Assembly (NCBI GenBank): GCA_037147235.1
Contig: JBAWVO010000294.1
Coordinates: forward strand, 1 to 8,077
Length of the DNA stretch: 8,077 nt
Reading direction: 5' to 3'
DNA from: JANXQG01 sp037147235
GTDB lineage: Bacteria > Planctomycetota > Planctomycetia > Pirellulales > Thermoguttaceae
The notes beneath the pieces were generated by a model. That model searched no databases, had not been told where the DNA came from, and saw only the letters and a list, made by a program, of their open reading frames with translations. Shown one piece after another: positions 1-5,940 of this stretch (within the stretch, counting starts at the first letter, position 1; each line of letters starts with the position of its first letter). The position numbers were made by a program, and so were the translations under genes.

Positions 1-12
1 CCGATGGGGCAG

Positions 13-36
13 TTGACCTGAGCGCAGACAGGTCAA
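13..36. promoter_or_regulatory. Perfect 8-bp inverted repeat, possible operator or end of an upstream terminator
   Basis: TTGACCTG (13-20) and CAGGTCAA (29-36) are exact reverse complements around an 8-base spacer, followed directly by the AT-rich TTTATAAAA. The left arm begins with TTGACC, a fair -35 hexamer. The nearest -10-like element, TATAAA at 39-44, is 20 bases away, which is too long for a standard promoter. The repeat could be an operator for the sigma-like gene 114 bases downstream, or the terminator of a gene left of the window. The symmetry is directly visible; its role is not established. Confidence 0.45.
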
Positions 37-72
37 TTTATAAAAACGCCAAAGCCGCCAGCGCATCTTGCC

Positions 73-101
73 GCTCAAAACGCCAACTAGCGTGTTTGAG
101 C
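73..101 (+). promoter_or_regulatory. Leader hairpin upstream of the sigma-like gene
   Basis: GCTCAAAACGC (73-83) pairs with GCGTGTTTGAGC (90-101) across the 6-base loop CAACTA, with a single bulged base. It lies about 35 bases before the ribosome binding site of the sigma-like gene. No T-run follows it, so it does not look like a terminator. A role in mRNA stability or as a protein-binding site is possible but unproven. Confidence 0.4.
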
Positions 102-136
102 ATCTATCGACGGCATCTTCACCCCCTTTTTACTCT

Positions 137-152
137 GGAGGTTCGTTCAATG
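137..152 (+). promoter_or_regulatory. Ribosome binding site fixing the sigma-like start at 150
   Basis: GGAGG at 137-141 stands 8 bases before ATG at 150. The reading frame is open back to a TTG at 96, but that codon has no Shine-Dalgarno sequence. The same CTCTGGAG string recurs at 923-930 before the ATG at 937, which suggests a common ribosome binding style in this locus. Confidence 0.75.
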
Positions 153-827
153 GTCTGCTGTATTTCTTCCGATTCCGATTCCGATTCTCCCGATCCCCGT
201 CCCCGCTTCTCCGTCGCGAAGTGCAAAGCCGTCTACAAAAAGATGATGCCTTCGATCAAAAAGCACGCACGCGGTGCCTTCCGGTATCTCAGGCCCGAAG
301 AGAAGGAAGAGTGCGTGCAAAACGTGCTCGCCAACACCTGGGCCGCGCTGGTCGGATTGGCACGTCGCGGCAGGCTCGACAGGGCGTTTCCGTCTGTCCT
401 GGCAAAGTTTGCTGAAAAGCAAACTCGTGATCACCGCATCGTCGGCGGCCACTTGGCAGTAAAAGACGTGCTCAGCCCTTACTGCCAAGCGAAAAAGCAC
501 GTGCGTGTGGCGAGGTTAGACAGGTACGACCACGTTAACGAGTGCTGGAATAACCCCGAAGAGAGCTGCAGTGATCTGCTCGCGGAGAGTCGAAACACCA
601 CGCCCGCTGACCTTGCCGCCAGCCGCATCGACTTCGGCACTTGGCTCAAACTGCTTCCGTACCGTCAGAGGCGGATTGCTAAATTTCTGTCGGTGGGCAA
701 TCGCACGGCTGATACCGCTAAGAAGTTCAAGGTGTCCGCCGGTCGCATCTCTCAGATTCGCAAAGAGCTTGCCGACAACTGGAGCAAGTTCATTGGCGAC
801 GAGCCTGGCCCTGCCATCGCGGCCTGA
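150..827 (+). CDS. Divergent sigma-70-like RNA polymerase sigma factor
   Basis: The 225-aa product is probably a small sigma factor or sigma-derived transcription regulator. Residues 24-95 are helical and charged, and resemble sigma region 2 (an LRPEEKEECVQNVLANTW segment at about 48-64). Residues 160-212 resemble region 4: a conserved LLPYRQRRIAKFL stretch is followed by a helix-turn-helix (TAKKFKVSAGRISQIRKEL, 189-207). The N-terminal 20 residues are a disordered SDSDSDSPDP tail that begins MVCC. Length is in the range of ECF-type and phage/plasmid-type sigma factors (about 180-230 aa). It stands alone before a terminator-like hairpin and is followed by a three-gene unit that it may control; that link is inference. 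It could instead be a sigma-like replication or mobile-element regulator. The start was chosen for its GGAGG ribosome binding site. Confidence 0.72.
   Translation: MVCCISSDSDSDSPDPRPRFSVAKCKAVYKKMMPSIKKHARGAFRYLRPEEKEECVQNVLANTWAALVGLARRGRLDRAFPSVLAKFAEKQTRDHRIVGGHLAVKDVLSPYCQAKKHVRVARLDRYDHVNECWNNPEESCSDLLAESRNTTPADLAASRIDFGTWLKLLPYRQRRIAKFLSVGNRTADTAKKFKVSAGRISQIRKELADNWSKFIGDEPGPAIAA
167..187 (+). repeat. In-frame hexanucleotide repeat (TTCCGA)3
   Basis: Three TTCCGA units plus a partial fourth encode the SDSDSD stretch near the N-terminus of the sigma-like protein. Six-base units keep the frame, so slippage would alter tail length without breaking the gene. Confidence 0.6.
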
Positions 828-863
828 TTCCCTTATTTCTGGCGGGCCATCATGCCGGCCCAT

Positions 864-909
864 AGCCCAGCCCTGGCAGCTTCCTTTCCTGCCAGGCTGG
901 GCTTTCTTC
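864..909 (+). terminator. Intrinsic terminator or attenuator between the sigma-like gene and the three-gene unit
   Basis: AGCCCAGCCCTGGCAG (864-879) pairs with CTGCCAGGCTGGGCT (889-903) with one bulged C, leaving a loop of about 9 bases. A T-rich tract, TTTCTTCT, follows. The stem is about 15 bp and GC-rich. Only 27 bases separate the T tract from the next start codon at 937, so expression of the downstream genes would need readthrough, antitermination or a promoter overlapping this hairpin. Confidence 0.8.
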
Positions 910-936
910 TGTCCCGCCACACCTCTGGAGTATTTT

Positions 937-1248
937 ATGAAGTCCGTATTCTATCGCGTTTTCACGGTTGCGGTCGAGTTGATTGCTGGGCTGACGGCGG
1001 TTGTCATAATCGCGATCCTCACACTACCTGACATCTTCTGCATCGCGCTGCTTCATGCGCCACGGAAGATTCTCACCATCCTCTCACTGTTGGCGGCCCT
1101 CTCAGGTTTCTCGGCTTTCATTGGCTGTTCAAAGACCCCGTCGCCAGAGCCGCCTCGCGTGGTTCACTGGAAAGGCCAGGACAGCGGCTATGAAGATGAA
1201 ACCACGGTGCAACCAAGCGACAATGTCCGCAGTCCCGACAAGCACTAA
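937..1248 (+). CDS. Small membrane protein or lipoprotein, unknown function
   Basis: The product is 103 aa and I do not recognise the family. The start is ATG 937 with GGAG at 927-930. Residues 8-32 form a hydrophobic helix. A short polar loop (HAPRK, 40-44) is followed by a second hydrophobic stretch (45-63) that ends in the lipobox-like AFIGC with Cys at 64. The remainder (65-103) is polar and proline-rich (SKTPSPEPP), and probably exposed outside the inner membrane. A lipobox preceded by another membrane helix is unusual. Either this is a two-helix membrane protein with a coincidental Cys, or a lipoprotein whose true start is later; no later ATG is in frame. It is the first gene of a close unit, with the next start 15 bases after its stop. 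Confidence 0.6.
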   Translation: MKSVFYRVFTVAVELIAGLTAVVIIAILTLPDIFCIALLHAPRKILTILSLLAALSGFSAFIGCSKTPSPEPPRVVHWKGQDSGYEDETTVQPSDNVRSPDKH

Positions 1249-1263
1249 TACGAAGGGAACCCC

Positions 1264-1437
1264 ATGCGAATGATGACCGTCCTGTTACCCGTATTTTTGA
1301 CTGCCGCAACATTCGCGGTTTTCATCTTGCCCAATCAACTTCCAAGTACCATGCGAACTACGACCGTTTTATTACTGGTCCTTCTGACCACTGCCACTTC
1401 TGCGATCTTCGTTATTCCGCGGTTCCTTCCATCTGCC
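1264..1437 (+). repeat. Diverged 87-bp tandem duplication encoding two hydrophobic anchors
   Basis: Bases 1264-1350 and 1351-1437 are each 87 bp, both open ATGCGA, and align without gaps at about 61% DNA identity by hand count. The encoded 29-residue units agree at about 17 of 29 positions (MR..TVLL.V.LT.AT.A.F..P..LPS). Confidence 0.75.
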
Positions 1438-1956
1438 GCACCAGCATCCGTCGTGATCCACTCAGAAGGTCCGACCATCGAGAAGCTGGAGAGGCTGTCG
1501 CAACTTGTCACCATGCGAGTCCAGGTAGCAGACATCCTCGTTGCCGAAGGAAATGGGTGCCGCGGTAGCTGGCTCATCAAGGGCGATGCCTTGCTCGCAG
1601 TCAATCTGGGCCAGGCCAAGATCACCGACAAGCACGACGACACCAAGCAGGCGACTATAATCCTGCCGCTGCCTGAAGTGTTACAACCGCGTGTGGATCA
1701 TTCGAGAACCCGTACCTGGAGCGTGGAACGCGTGACGTGGCTGCCATGGAACGCCGATCAAGACAGCCTACGCGATGCCGTGTACGCCGAAGGCCAAAAA
1801 CTCGTGGCTCACACAGCCGCCAGCGCCGAGAATGTCCAGGCCGCCAAGTTGACCGCGGAGACCGTGCTCAAGGCGCTGTACGCCGAGGTCGGTTGGCAAA
1901 TCAGCGTGACGTGGGCCTCGCCCGAAGCCCAGAAGGCCGCGCCGGCAGCGAAGTAA
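1264..1956 (+). CDS. DUF4230-like membrane-anchored protein
   Basis: The 230-aa protein matches my recollection of the DUF4230 pattern. A hydrophobic N-terminus is followed by an opening helix (EGPTIEKLERLSQLVTMRVQ, 68-87), then a beta-rich core with a GDALLAVNLGQAKI segment (107-120) and TIILPLPEVL (131-140). An Ala/Glu-rich helix (about 164-207) and a last strand, EVGWQISVTW, complete it. DUF4230 has no established biochemical function; it is usually anchored by one N-terminal helix with the domain outside the cytoplasm. Here the anchor is doubled: residues 1-29 and 30-58 are two diverged copies. The tail is low-complexity (EAQKAAPAAK). ATG 1264 is preceded by GAAGGGA (1252-1258), whereas the Met opening the second copy (1351) has no Shine-Dalgarno. 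The start lies 15 bases after the upstream stop, so co-transcription is likely. Confidence 0.72.
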   Translation: MRMMTVLLPVFLTAATFAVFILPNQLPSTMRTTTVLLLVLLTTATSAIFVIPRFLPSAAPASVVIHSEGPTIEKLERLSQLVTMRVQVADILVAEGNGCRGSWLIKGDALLAVNLGQAKITDKHDDTKQATIILPLPEVLQPRVDHSRTRTWSVERVTWLPWNADQDSLRDAVYAEGQKLVAHTAASAENVQAAKLTAETVLKALYAEVGWQISVTWASPEAQKAAPAAK

Positions 1957-1999
1957 CGAATCACCACAACCAACAACCATCAGCAAAGAGAACTATTCA

Positions 2000-2542
2000 A
2001 TGCCCCTAAAACTCAACCTCTCTATCAGTAAGAAACTTGGTCAGCCGGACTTTGGCAGCCTCGGCGCTTCATGCAGTGTCGAAGTCGAATTGCCGCACAG
2101 CGTCATCGACGACTTGGATGCGTTCCACCGCCATGCCCGGAATGTCTATGTCGCCGCGACTCAGGCAGTCAACGACGAACTGGCCCGCCATGCGGGTAAC
2201 ACGGCTGCGTCGAATGGCCATGCTGCCGCCAGCAACGGTCATGCCGCAGCGCACAACGGCAACGGCCATACGAATAACCATACGAACGGTAATGGCCACG
2301 CCACGAATGGCAACGGCCGCACTGCCGCGAACGCATCCGAAAAGCAGCTTGAGTATGCCCGGCAACTCGCCAGGGGCATCCAGGGCCTCGGCATTCGTCG
2401 CCTGGAAACTTTAGCCACCAAGATGTTCAGCAAGTCGCTTGTGGCCCTCACGACCTTGGATGCTTCGGGATTGATCGACACGCTGAAATCGATCAAGGCC
2501 GGCGAGATCGACATCAACGCCGTACTGGGAGCGGCAGCATGA
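2000..2542 (+). CDS. NGH-linker hypothetical protein, last gene of the unit
   Basis: This 180-aa protein has three parts. The N-terminal domain (1-66) opens MPLKLNLSISKKLGQPDFGS and includes VEVELPHSVIDDLDAFHRHAR, an alpha/beta pattern I associate with planctomycete hypotheticals, without a known function. A low-complexity linker (67-112) is rich in Asn, Gly, His and Ala with repeated SNGHAAA and NGNGH units. The C-terminal helical domain (113-180) contains EKQLEYARQLARGIQGLGIRRLE and a LDASGLIDTLKSIKAG segment; this kind of short helical module occurs at the ends of several DNA-metabolism and phage-like proteins. No catalytic motif or signal peptide is seen, so a cytoplasmic, possibly nucleic-acid-associated role is only a guess. 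ATG 2000 has a weak AAAGAGAA site, 43 bases after the DUF4230-like gene. The stop overlaps a new ATG (ATGA). Confidence 0.7.
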   Translation: MPLKLNLSISKKLGQPDFGSLGASCSVEVELPHSVIDDLDAFHRHARNVYVAATQAVNDELARHAGNTAASNGHAAASNGHAAAHNGNGHTNNHTNGNGHATNGNGRTAANASEKQLEYARQLARGIQGLGIRRLETLATKMFSKSLVALTTLDASGLIDTLKSIKAGEIDINAVLGAAA

Positions 2543-2565
2543 GTGCCCGTGATGTGCTTCAATAA
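2539..2565 (+). other. 8-codon ATGA-overlap ORF, possible stub of a lost gene
   Basis: ATG at 2539-2541 overlaps the stop TGA of the preceding gene (2540-2542), the classic arrangement for translational coupling. GGGAG at 2527-2531 is 7 bases upstream. The frame reads MSARDVLQ and then TAA at 2563-2565, 12 bases before a terminator stem. It may be the remaining 5' end of a coupled gene, a short coupled peptide, or chance. Confidence 0.35.
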
Positions 2566-2577
2566 TTACACCTGATA

Positions 2578-2620
2578 CCTGCCGCCCTGATGGGCGGCAG
2601 GCGGTCGGGCTTCTTTTTTA
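2578..2620 (+). terminator. Intrinsic terminator of the left-hand unit
   Basis: CCTGCCGCCC (2578-2587) and GGGCGGCAGG (2592-2601) form a perfect 10-bp stem with a TGAT loop. After about 9 bases comes the T-rich TTCTTTTTTA (2611-2620). The gap before the T-run is a little long, but the orientation fits the end of the + strand unit. It also separates that unit from the convergent kelch gene, whose stop is at 2706. Nothing else is recognised in 2621-2705. Confidence 0.75.
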
Positions 2621-2705
2621 GCTCTGACTTGCTTCTCGCGGCGATCTTCGTCGACGCCACGCGTAGCCCAGCAGCCCAATGGCACTGTTCCCGCGTTAAG
2701 CTAGA

Positions 2706-5561
2706 TCAAGCTGCCTTGCGTGTCGCGTTCGCTTGGGATACGTATGAAGGGAATGACAAGATTGCCGGAGCATCGTCTTGTGGTTGATCGAAAGTTGGTT
2801 TCGCAGATATTCTCGATTTACGTCGCCGCCATCCATATCCCAGGATCCCGATGGCACCGATGCCAAGCAAGGCAAGGGCAGAAGGCTCTGGCACCACGCT
2901 AATCATCCCGGTTGTGTACAGATTGCTCGTATCCCAACGCAAACCATTCGGCAACGGAGCGAGCAATAAGCTACTGAAGTGTCCAGTCGTCGTGCCATTG
3001 ATGATGTCGAAAGTCTGGCCCAATGTTGGCACAAATTTGTTAATCAAGTCGAGTTCCAATGTCCCGTCCAACATGCCAGCCTCCGATAGATTCAAGACAT
3101 CGTATTGGCTGCCAGCAGACAGACCACCCACCTCCATGAGCAACGTGCTAGACGGGGTAAGAGAAAGATATTCCAAGTTCACCGATGCAGGACTCAGGCC
3201 AGGAGAATAGGTTCCAGCAAAAGAAACCGACCCGCTGTAGGTTCCGACACCTTTGATAAATCCAGTCAAGGTTAGTTTGCCGTCATTCGCATAGACGCTG
3301 CCGTTGATGATCGTCGCTTTGGCCAGTAAATTGGGGCTTTCCACGACACCGTTGCCGACAATACTATGGGCGAAGTCGAGCGATAGGCCATTGGCAACGG
3401 ACAGCGTGCCGCCCGCCAAAGTTGTCAGTGAACCGAGTGACGCTTGGTTTTTGGAATGGATCGTGACTGCGTGCGAGCCAACGAGCAGCCGCCCATCGCT
3501 GAAGAAACCGTCGTAGGAGTTACTATCGCCCAAGACCAGATTGTCCGTGGCTTCGATGGTTGAGCCGATGCCCGCTGCCACTGCACCGTTGACTGTGCCT
3601 GAGCCTGAGAGGACACAACCCGCTGCGAGCGAGATGCCGTTGAGGGCATTTAATGTTCCGCCACTGAGGGTCGTTGAGATGCCGAGATTGGCGAACTGCT
3701 TGCTGCCCAAGATGACCGTATTGTTGCCGACGGTCAGTGTTCCGGCATGGCTAAATCCCGTGTAGGAATTGCTGTCGCCGAGAGAGAAGTTGCCTGTGGC
3801 CGTGATCGAAGAGCCGATGCTGCCTGCGATGCTGCTGTTGACGCTTCCAGAACCAGTCAGTGTCGCTCCGCCTGCAATCAAAACATTGCCACCAGTCAGC
3901 TTGCCCGTTACATTGAGCGTGCCTTGATTGATCGTTGTTCCGCCGGTGTAAGTGTTCGAGCCTGACAGCGTAATCGTGCCGCTGCCACTCTTGGTCAGCC
4001 CAACGCTGCCCGCAAGATTTGCCGAGATGATGCCTGCCTGAGCGTCGTAAGCTGTACCCGTCGCCGTAATCATCCCGTTCTGCACGCCTCCGCCTCGGAA
4101 AGAGACAGCCGCAGAGGTCGTTTGGTTTAATCCGCCAAGATCGAGAACGCCACCGGTAACGGCAATCGGGCTAGCAGGCGAGAGCGAGGCCGAGAGCGAG
4201 AGCGTTCCGCTTGTAATGCTCGTGCCGCCAGAATAGGTGTTGTTCGCACTGAGCGTCTGCAGACCGTTACCAACTTTCACCAAGGCCCCGTTTCCGCTGA
4301 TTACACCCGTATAGGTTGCATCCATCGAATTGTCGCTCCCAACTGTCAGCGTATTGCCGCCCAAATTGATTGGAGCATTGCCGTTCATGGAGCCAGCAAC
4401 GAGGTTAAAAGCGCTGAGGTTGATACTCCCTGGAGAATTCAACTGCATCCGACTGGTCACTGTCGTTTGATCGACCAGCGTGAATGCTTGGGAACTCGTG
4501 ATCGTACCGTAGGTCTGAAGGGTGTAGATATCAACCACGCTGCTATCTGTGTTGCTGTTATACCCACCCGCAAAAAATACTTTATTGCCCGCCGAAGTCT
4601 CTGCTATGCCGGAGCGTACCAGCGACAGGCTTGCGATAGACCATGTGTTCGTGGACGCGTTGTAGATGTCCACCCTATAGCCGTTGGTGAAGAAGGCCAG
4701 AACTCCCGACGAGGTCGCCACCGAGGCTGCCATCGTCGGAGAGAATCCGACAGGGCAATACGCCGCAATGGCCGTGTTCGTGGATGTGTTGTAAACGTCT
4801 AGCATGCCGCTAGTGGCAAAAAAGACTTGGTTGCCTGCCGAGGTCGCTACCGTTGGGGTAAGTGCCCCAGGGAGGTTCACGGAGGACCATGTGTTCGTGG
4901 ACGTGTTGTAAATATCCACGATATTACTGATTGCCCCTCCTCCGCTGCCGACATAGCCACCACCAAAGAAGACATTGTCGCCCGCCGAAGAAATCGCCAC
5001 TGAAGTCCCATATGCCCGTGGCAAGGTCGCTGTAGCCCATGTGTTCGTGGATGTATTGTAGATGTCGAGAATGTTACTGGGGGACCAAGAACTGAAGGGC
5101 GTGTTACTAAAACCGGCAAAGAAGATCTTGCCCCCCGCCGAGGATGCCACAAGAGTACCGCCCGCATGCGGCAGAGTTGCAGCAGACCATGTGTTTGTGG
5201 ATGTGTTGTAGACGTCGACAACATTGCTAGGGTTGCCGTTGTTGATAAGTGTCCCGCCGCCAAATAGAACCTCATTCCCTGCCGAGGCGGCTGCCGGAAA
5301 GGATCGGGACACCGAAAGCGTAGCTGCGGTCCAGGTATTCGTCGACGTATTGTAGATGTCGACCACGTTACTTTTTGTACCCGCCCAGTTCCCGCCACCA
5401 CCGAAAAAGACCTGATTGCCCGCTGAGGTCGCCGCAAGGTTATAGCGTGCCTGCGAAAGGTTTGCGGTGGACCACAATGGCGTCCAATCGTCCGCAGAAG
5501 CGTTGTTGTGCCAAAGCCCGGCCAACGAAGTCACTGTGAACACTAGGATAAACCTTCTCAT
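2706..5561 (-). CDS. Exported kelch and PATR repeat protein with PEP-CTERM anchor
   Basis: The 951-aa surface or exported protein has a signal peptide at 1-23 (hydrophobic core FILVFTVTSLAGL, cleavage after ASA). Seven kelch-like blades fill about 24-348; each has an SAGNxVFFGGG strand and a (V/I)(V/L)D(I/V)YNTSTNTW strand, as in a seven-bladed beta-propeller. Blade 5 (254-263) has lost the Trp, and blade 7 ends degenerate (VVDIYTLQT). Residues 415-560 hold two autotransporter-associated beta-strand (PATR) repeats, GNGLQTLSANNTYSGGTSI and GSGTITLSGSNTYTGGTTI. A further duplicated segment follows, with LGDSNSY at 594-600 and 678-684. Then comes the QYDVLNLS...LDGTLELDL region (819-839) often found before such anchors. 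The PEP-CTERM signal is VVPEPSALALLGIGAIGILGYGWRRR (889-914), followed by an unusual 37-residue tail. In the PEP-CTERM/exosortase system this signal directs sorting to the envelope. The frame is open to a GTG at 5624, but ATG 5561 begins the signal peptide and has AAAGGG upstream. The ligand or substrate is unknown. Confidence 0.9.
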   Translation of the reverse strand: MRRFILVFTVTSLAGLWHNNASADDWTPLWSTANLSQARYNLAATSAGNQVFFGGGGNWAGTKSNVVDIYNTSTNTWTAATLSVSRSFPAAASAGNEVLFGGGTLINNGNPSNVVDVYNTSTNTWSAATLPHAGGTLVASSAGGKIFFAGFSNTPFSSWSPSNILDIYNTSTNTWATATLPRAYGTSVAISSAGDNVFFGGGYVGSGGGAISNIVDIYNTSTNTWSSVNLPGALTPTVATSAGNQVFFATSGMLDVYNTSTNTAIAAYCPVGFSPTMAASVATSSGVLAFFTNGYRVDIYNASTNTWSIASLSLVRSGIAETSAGNKVFFAGGYNSNTDSSVVDIYTLQTYGTITSSQAFTLVDQTTVTSRMQLNSPGSINLSAFNLVAGSMNGNAPINLGGNTLTVGSDNSMDATYTGVISGNGALVKVGNGLQTLSANNTYSGGTSITSGTLSLSASLSPASPIAVTGGVLDLGGLNQTTSAAVSFRGGGVQNGMITATGTAYDAQAGIISANLAGSVGLTKSGSGTITLSGSNTYTGGTTINQGTLNVTGKLTGGNVLIAGGATLTGSGSVNSSIAGSIGSSITATGNFSLGDSNSYTGFSHAGTLTVGNNTVILGSKQFANLGISTTLSGGTLNALNGISLAAGCVLSGSGTVNGAVAAGIGSTIEATDNLVLGDSNSYDGFFSDGRLLVGSHAVTIHSKNQASLGSLTTLAGGTLSVANGLSLDFAHSIVGNGVVESPNLLAKATIINGSVYANDGKLTLTGFIKGVGTYSGSVSFAGTYSPGLSPASVNLEYLSLTPSSTLLMEVGGLSAGSQYDVLNLSEAGMLDGTLELDLINKFVPTLGQTFDIINGTTTGHFSSLLLAPLPNGLRWDTSNLYTTGMISVVPEPSALALLGIGAIGILGYGWRRRKSRISAKPTFDQPQDDAPAILSFPSYVSQANATRKAA
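4641..5361 (-). repeat. Six DNA-level copies of the kelch YNTSTNTW segment
   Basis: Near-identical segments of about 30 bp containing TGTTCGTGGATGTGTTGTA variants occur at about 4641, 4771, 4887, 5038, 5188 and 5331, spaced about 116-150 bp. They encode the Asp-hydrophobic-Tyr-Asn-(Thr/Ala)-Ser-Thr-Asn-Thr-(Trp) strand of successive blades. Conservation at DNA level exceeds that of the intervening blade sequence, pointing to duplication or gene conversion plus strong constraint. Confidence 0.75.
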
Positions 5562-5605
5562 CTCAAAGCCCTTTCTGCAAATGGTGAAACCTTCGGGTAA
5601 GTCGA

Positions 5606-5634
5606 TCTGGCGTTTCGTCTTCACTTTTGCCAGA
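5606..5634 (-). promoter_or_regulatory. Small hairpin in the kelch-gene leader
   Basis: TCTGGC and GCCAGA (5606-5611 and 5629-5634) are complementary around a 17-base loop, 45-73 bases before the ATG at 5561. It is a weak 6-bp stem and could be chance. It matters only because it lies between the candidate terminator at 5659-5695 and the start codon. Confidence 0.25.
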
Positions 5635-5658
5635 CGTAATCGCTAGCTATGCGAAACG

Positions 5659-5695
5659 AAAAAAGGGCGCCGTCCGATGCCGCCCGCACCGCCCC
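5659..5695 (-). terminator. Terminator-like stem and T6 tract ahead of the kelch gene
   Basis: Read on the - strand, a very GC-rich segment (GGGCG ... CGCCC, closest pairing 5-bp stem with an 11-base loop) is followed directly by TTTTTT (5664-5659). The stem is short, and alternative pairings with neighbouring G-rich sequence exist, as expected for an attenuator. It lies about 98 bases upstream of the kelch start. Confidence 0.5.
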
Positions 5696-5706
5696 GACTA
5701 AAGGGC

Positions 5707-5773
5707 ACAGCAAAACAGCATGGCCGACGCCCCGTTCTCACGGGGCGTGCGGTCCAGAGGCTGCTTTTGCTGT
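5707..5773. repeat. 67-base imperfect inverted repeat (about 26 bp)
   Basis: Outer arms ACAGCAAAA (5707-5715) and TTTTGCTGT (5765-5773) pair for 9 bp. CAGC and GCTG then pair after a bulged C. GG/CC and CCG/CGG follow around a small internal loop. The stem is capped by ACGCCCCG (5727-5734) and CGGGGCGT (5741-5748) around a 6-base TTCTCA loop. This is far beyond chance complementarity and works as a structure on either strand. Confidence 0.8.
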
Positions 5774-5940
5774 TCAAGAGCTTTCGCTCAGGTTAGTCGT
5801 TTGGTGCGAAGCAGTTTGGACGCTCGCGCGTCGATCAATTGTCTTCAACGGCCGTCAAGCGGCCTTCTTATCTTTCCATGCGTCTCCATTAAATCTTCAA
5901 CTTGGCCCGGCCGGCGCAACATCGCACGGGCCGGGACCAA

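Larger units (their letters stand above)
5651..5940 (-). ncRNA. Candidate structured RNA or leader upstream of the kelch gene
   Basis: About 290 bases contain at least five compact hairpins in a row. In - strand order they are: TTGG(T)CCCGGCC with GGCCGGGCCAA (5902-5940); GGCCG-CTTGA-CGGCC (5850-5864); GACGC-GCGA-GCGTC (5819-5832); GAGC-GAAA-GCTC (5778-5789); and an approximately 26-bp imperfect hairpin (5707-5773). A GC-rich stem with a T6 tract (5659-5695) ends the series. Two loops are GNRA tetraloops (GCGA, GAAA) only when read on the - strand, which favours transcription towards the kelch gene. I do not match it to RNase P, tmRNA, SRP RNA, a tRNA or a riboswitch class I know. It could be an attenuating leader of the kelch gene or an independent small RNA. 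On the + strand, the 5850-5864 hairpin followed by TTCTTATCTTT could act as a terminator, so the strand is not certain. Confidence 0.45.

Noticed and set aside
13..44. Sigma-70 promoter TTGACC ... TATAAA
   Set aside because: The spacing is 20 bases rather than about 17, and TTGACC is part of a perfect inverted repeat. It is kept only as a possible operator.
5707..5832. tRNA, tmRNA, RNase P or SRP RNA
   Set aside because: None of the diagnostic elements (T-loop GGTTCGA, CCA end, conserved RNase P core, SRP GGAAGG/GCAG loop) could be found on either strand.
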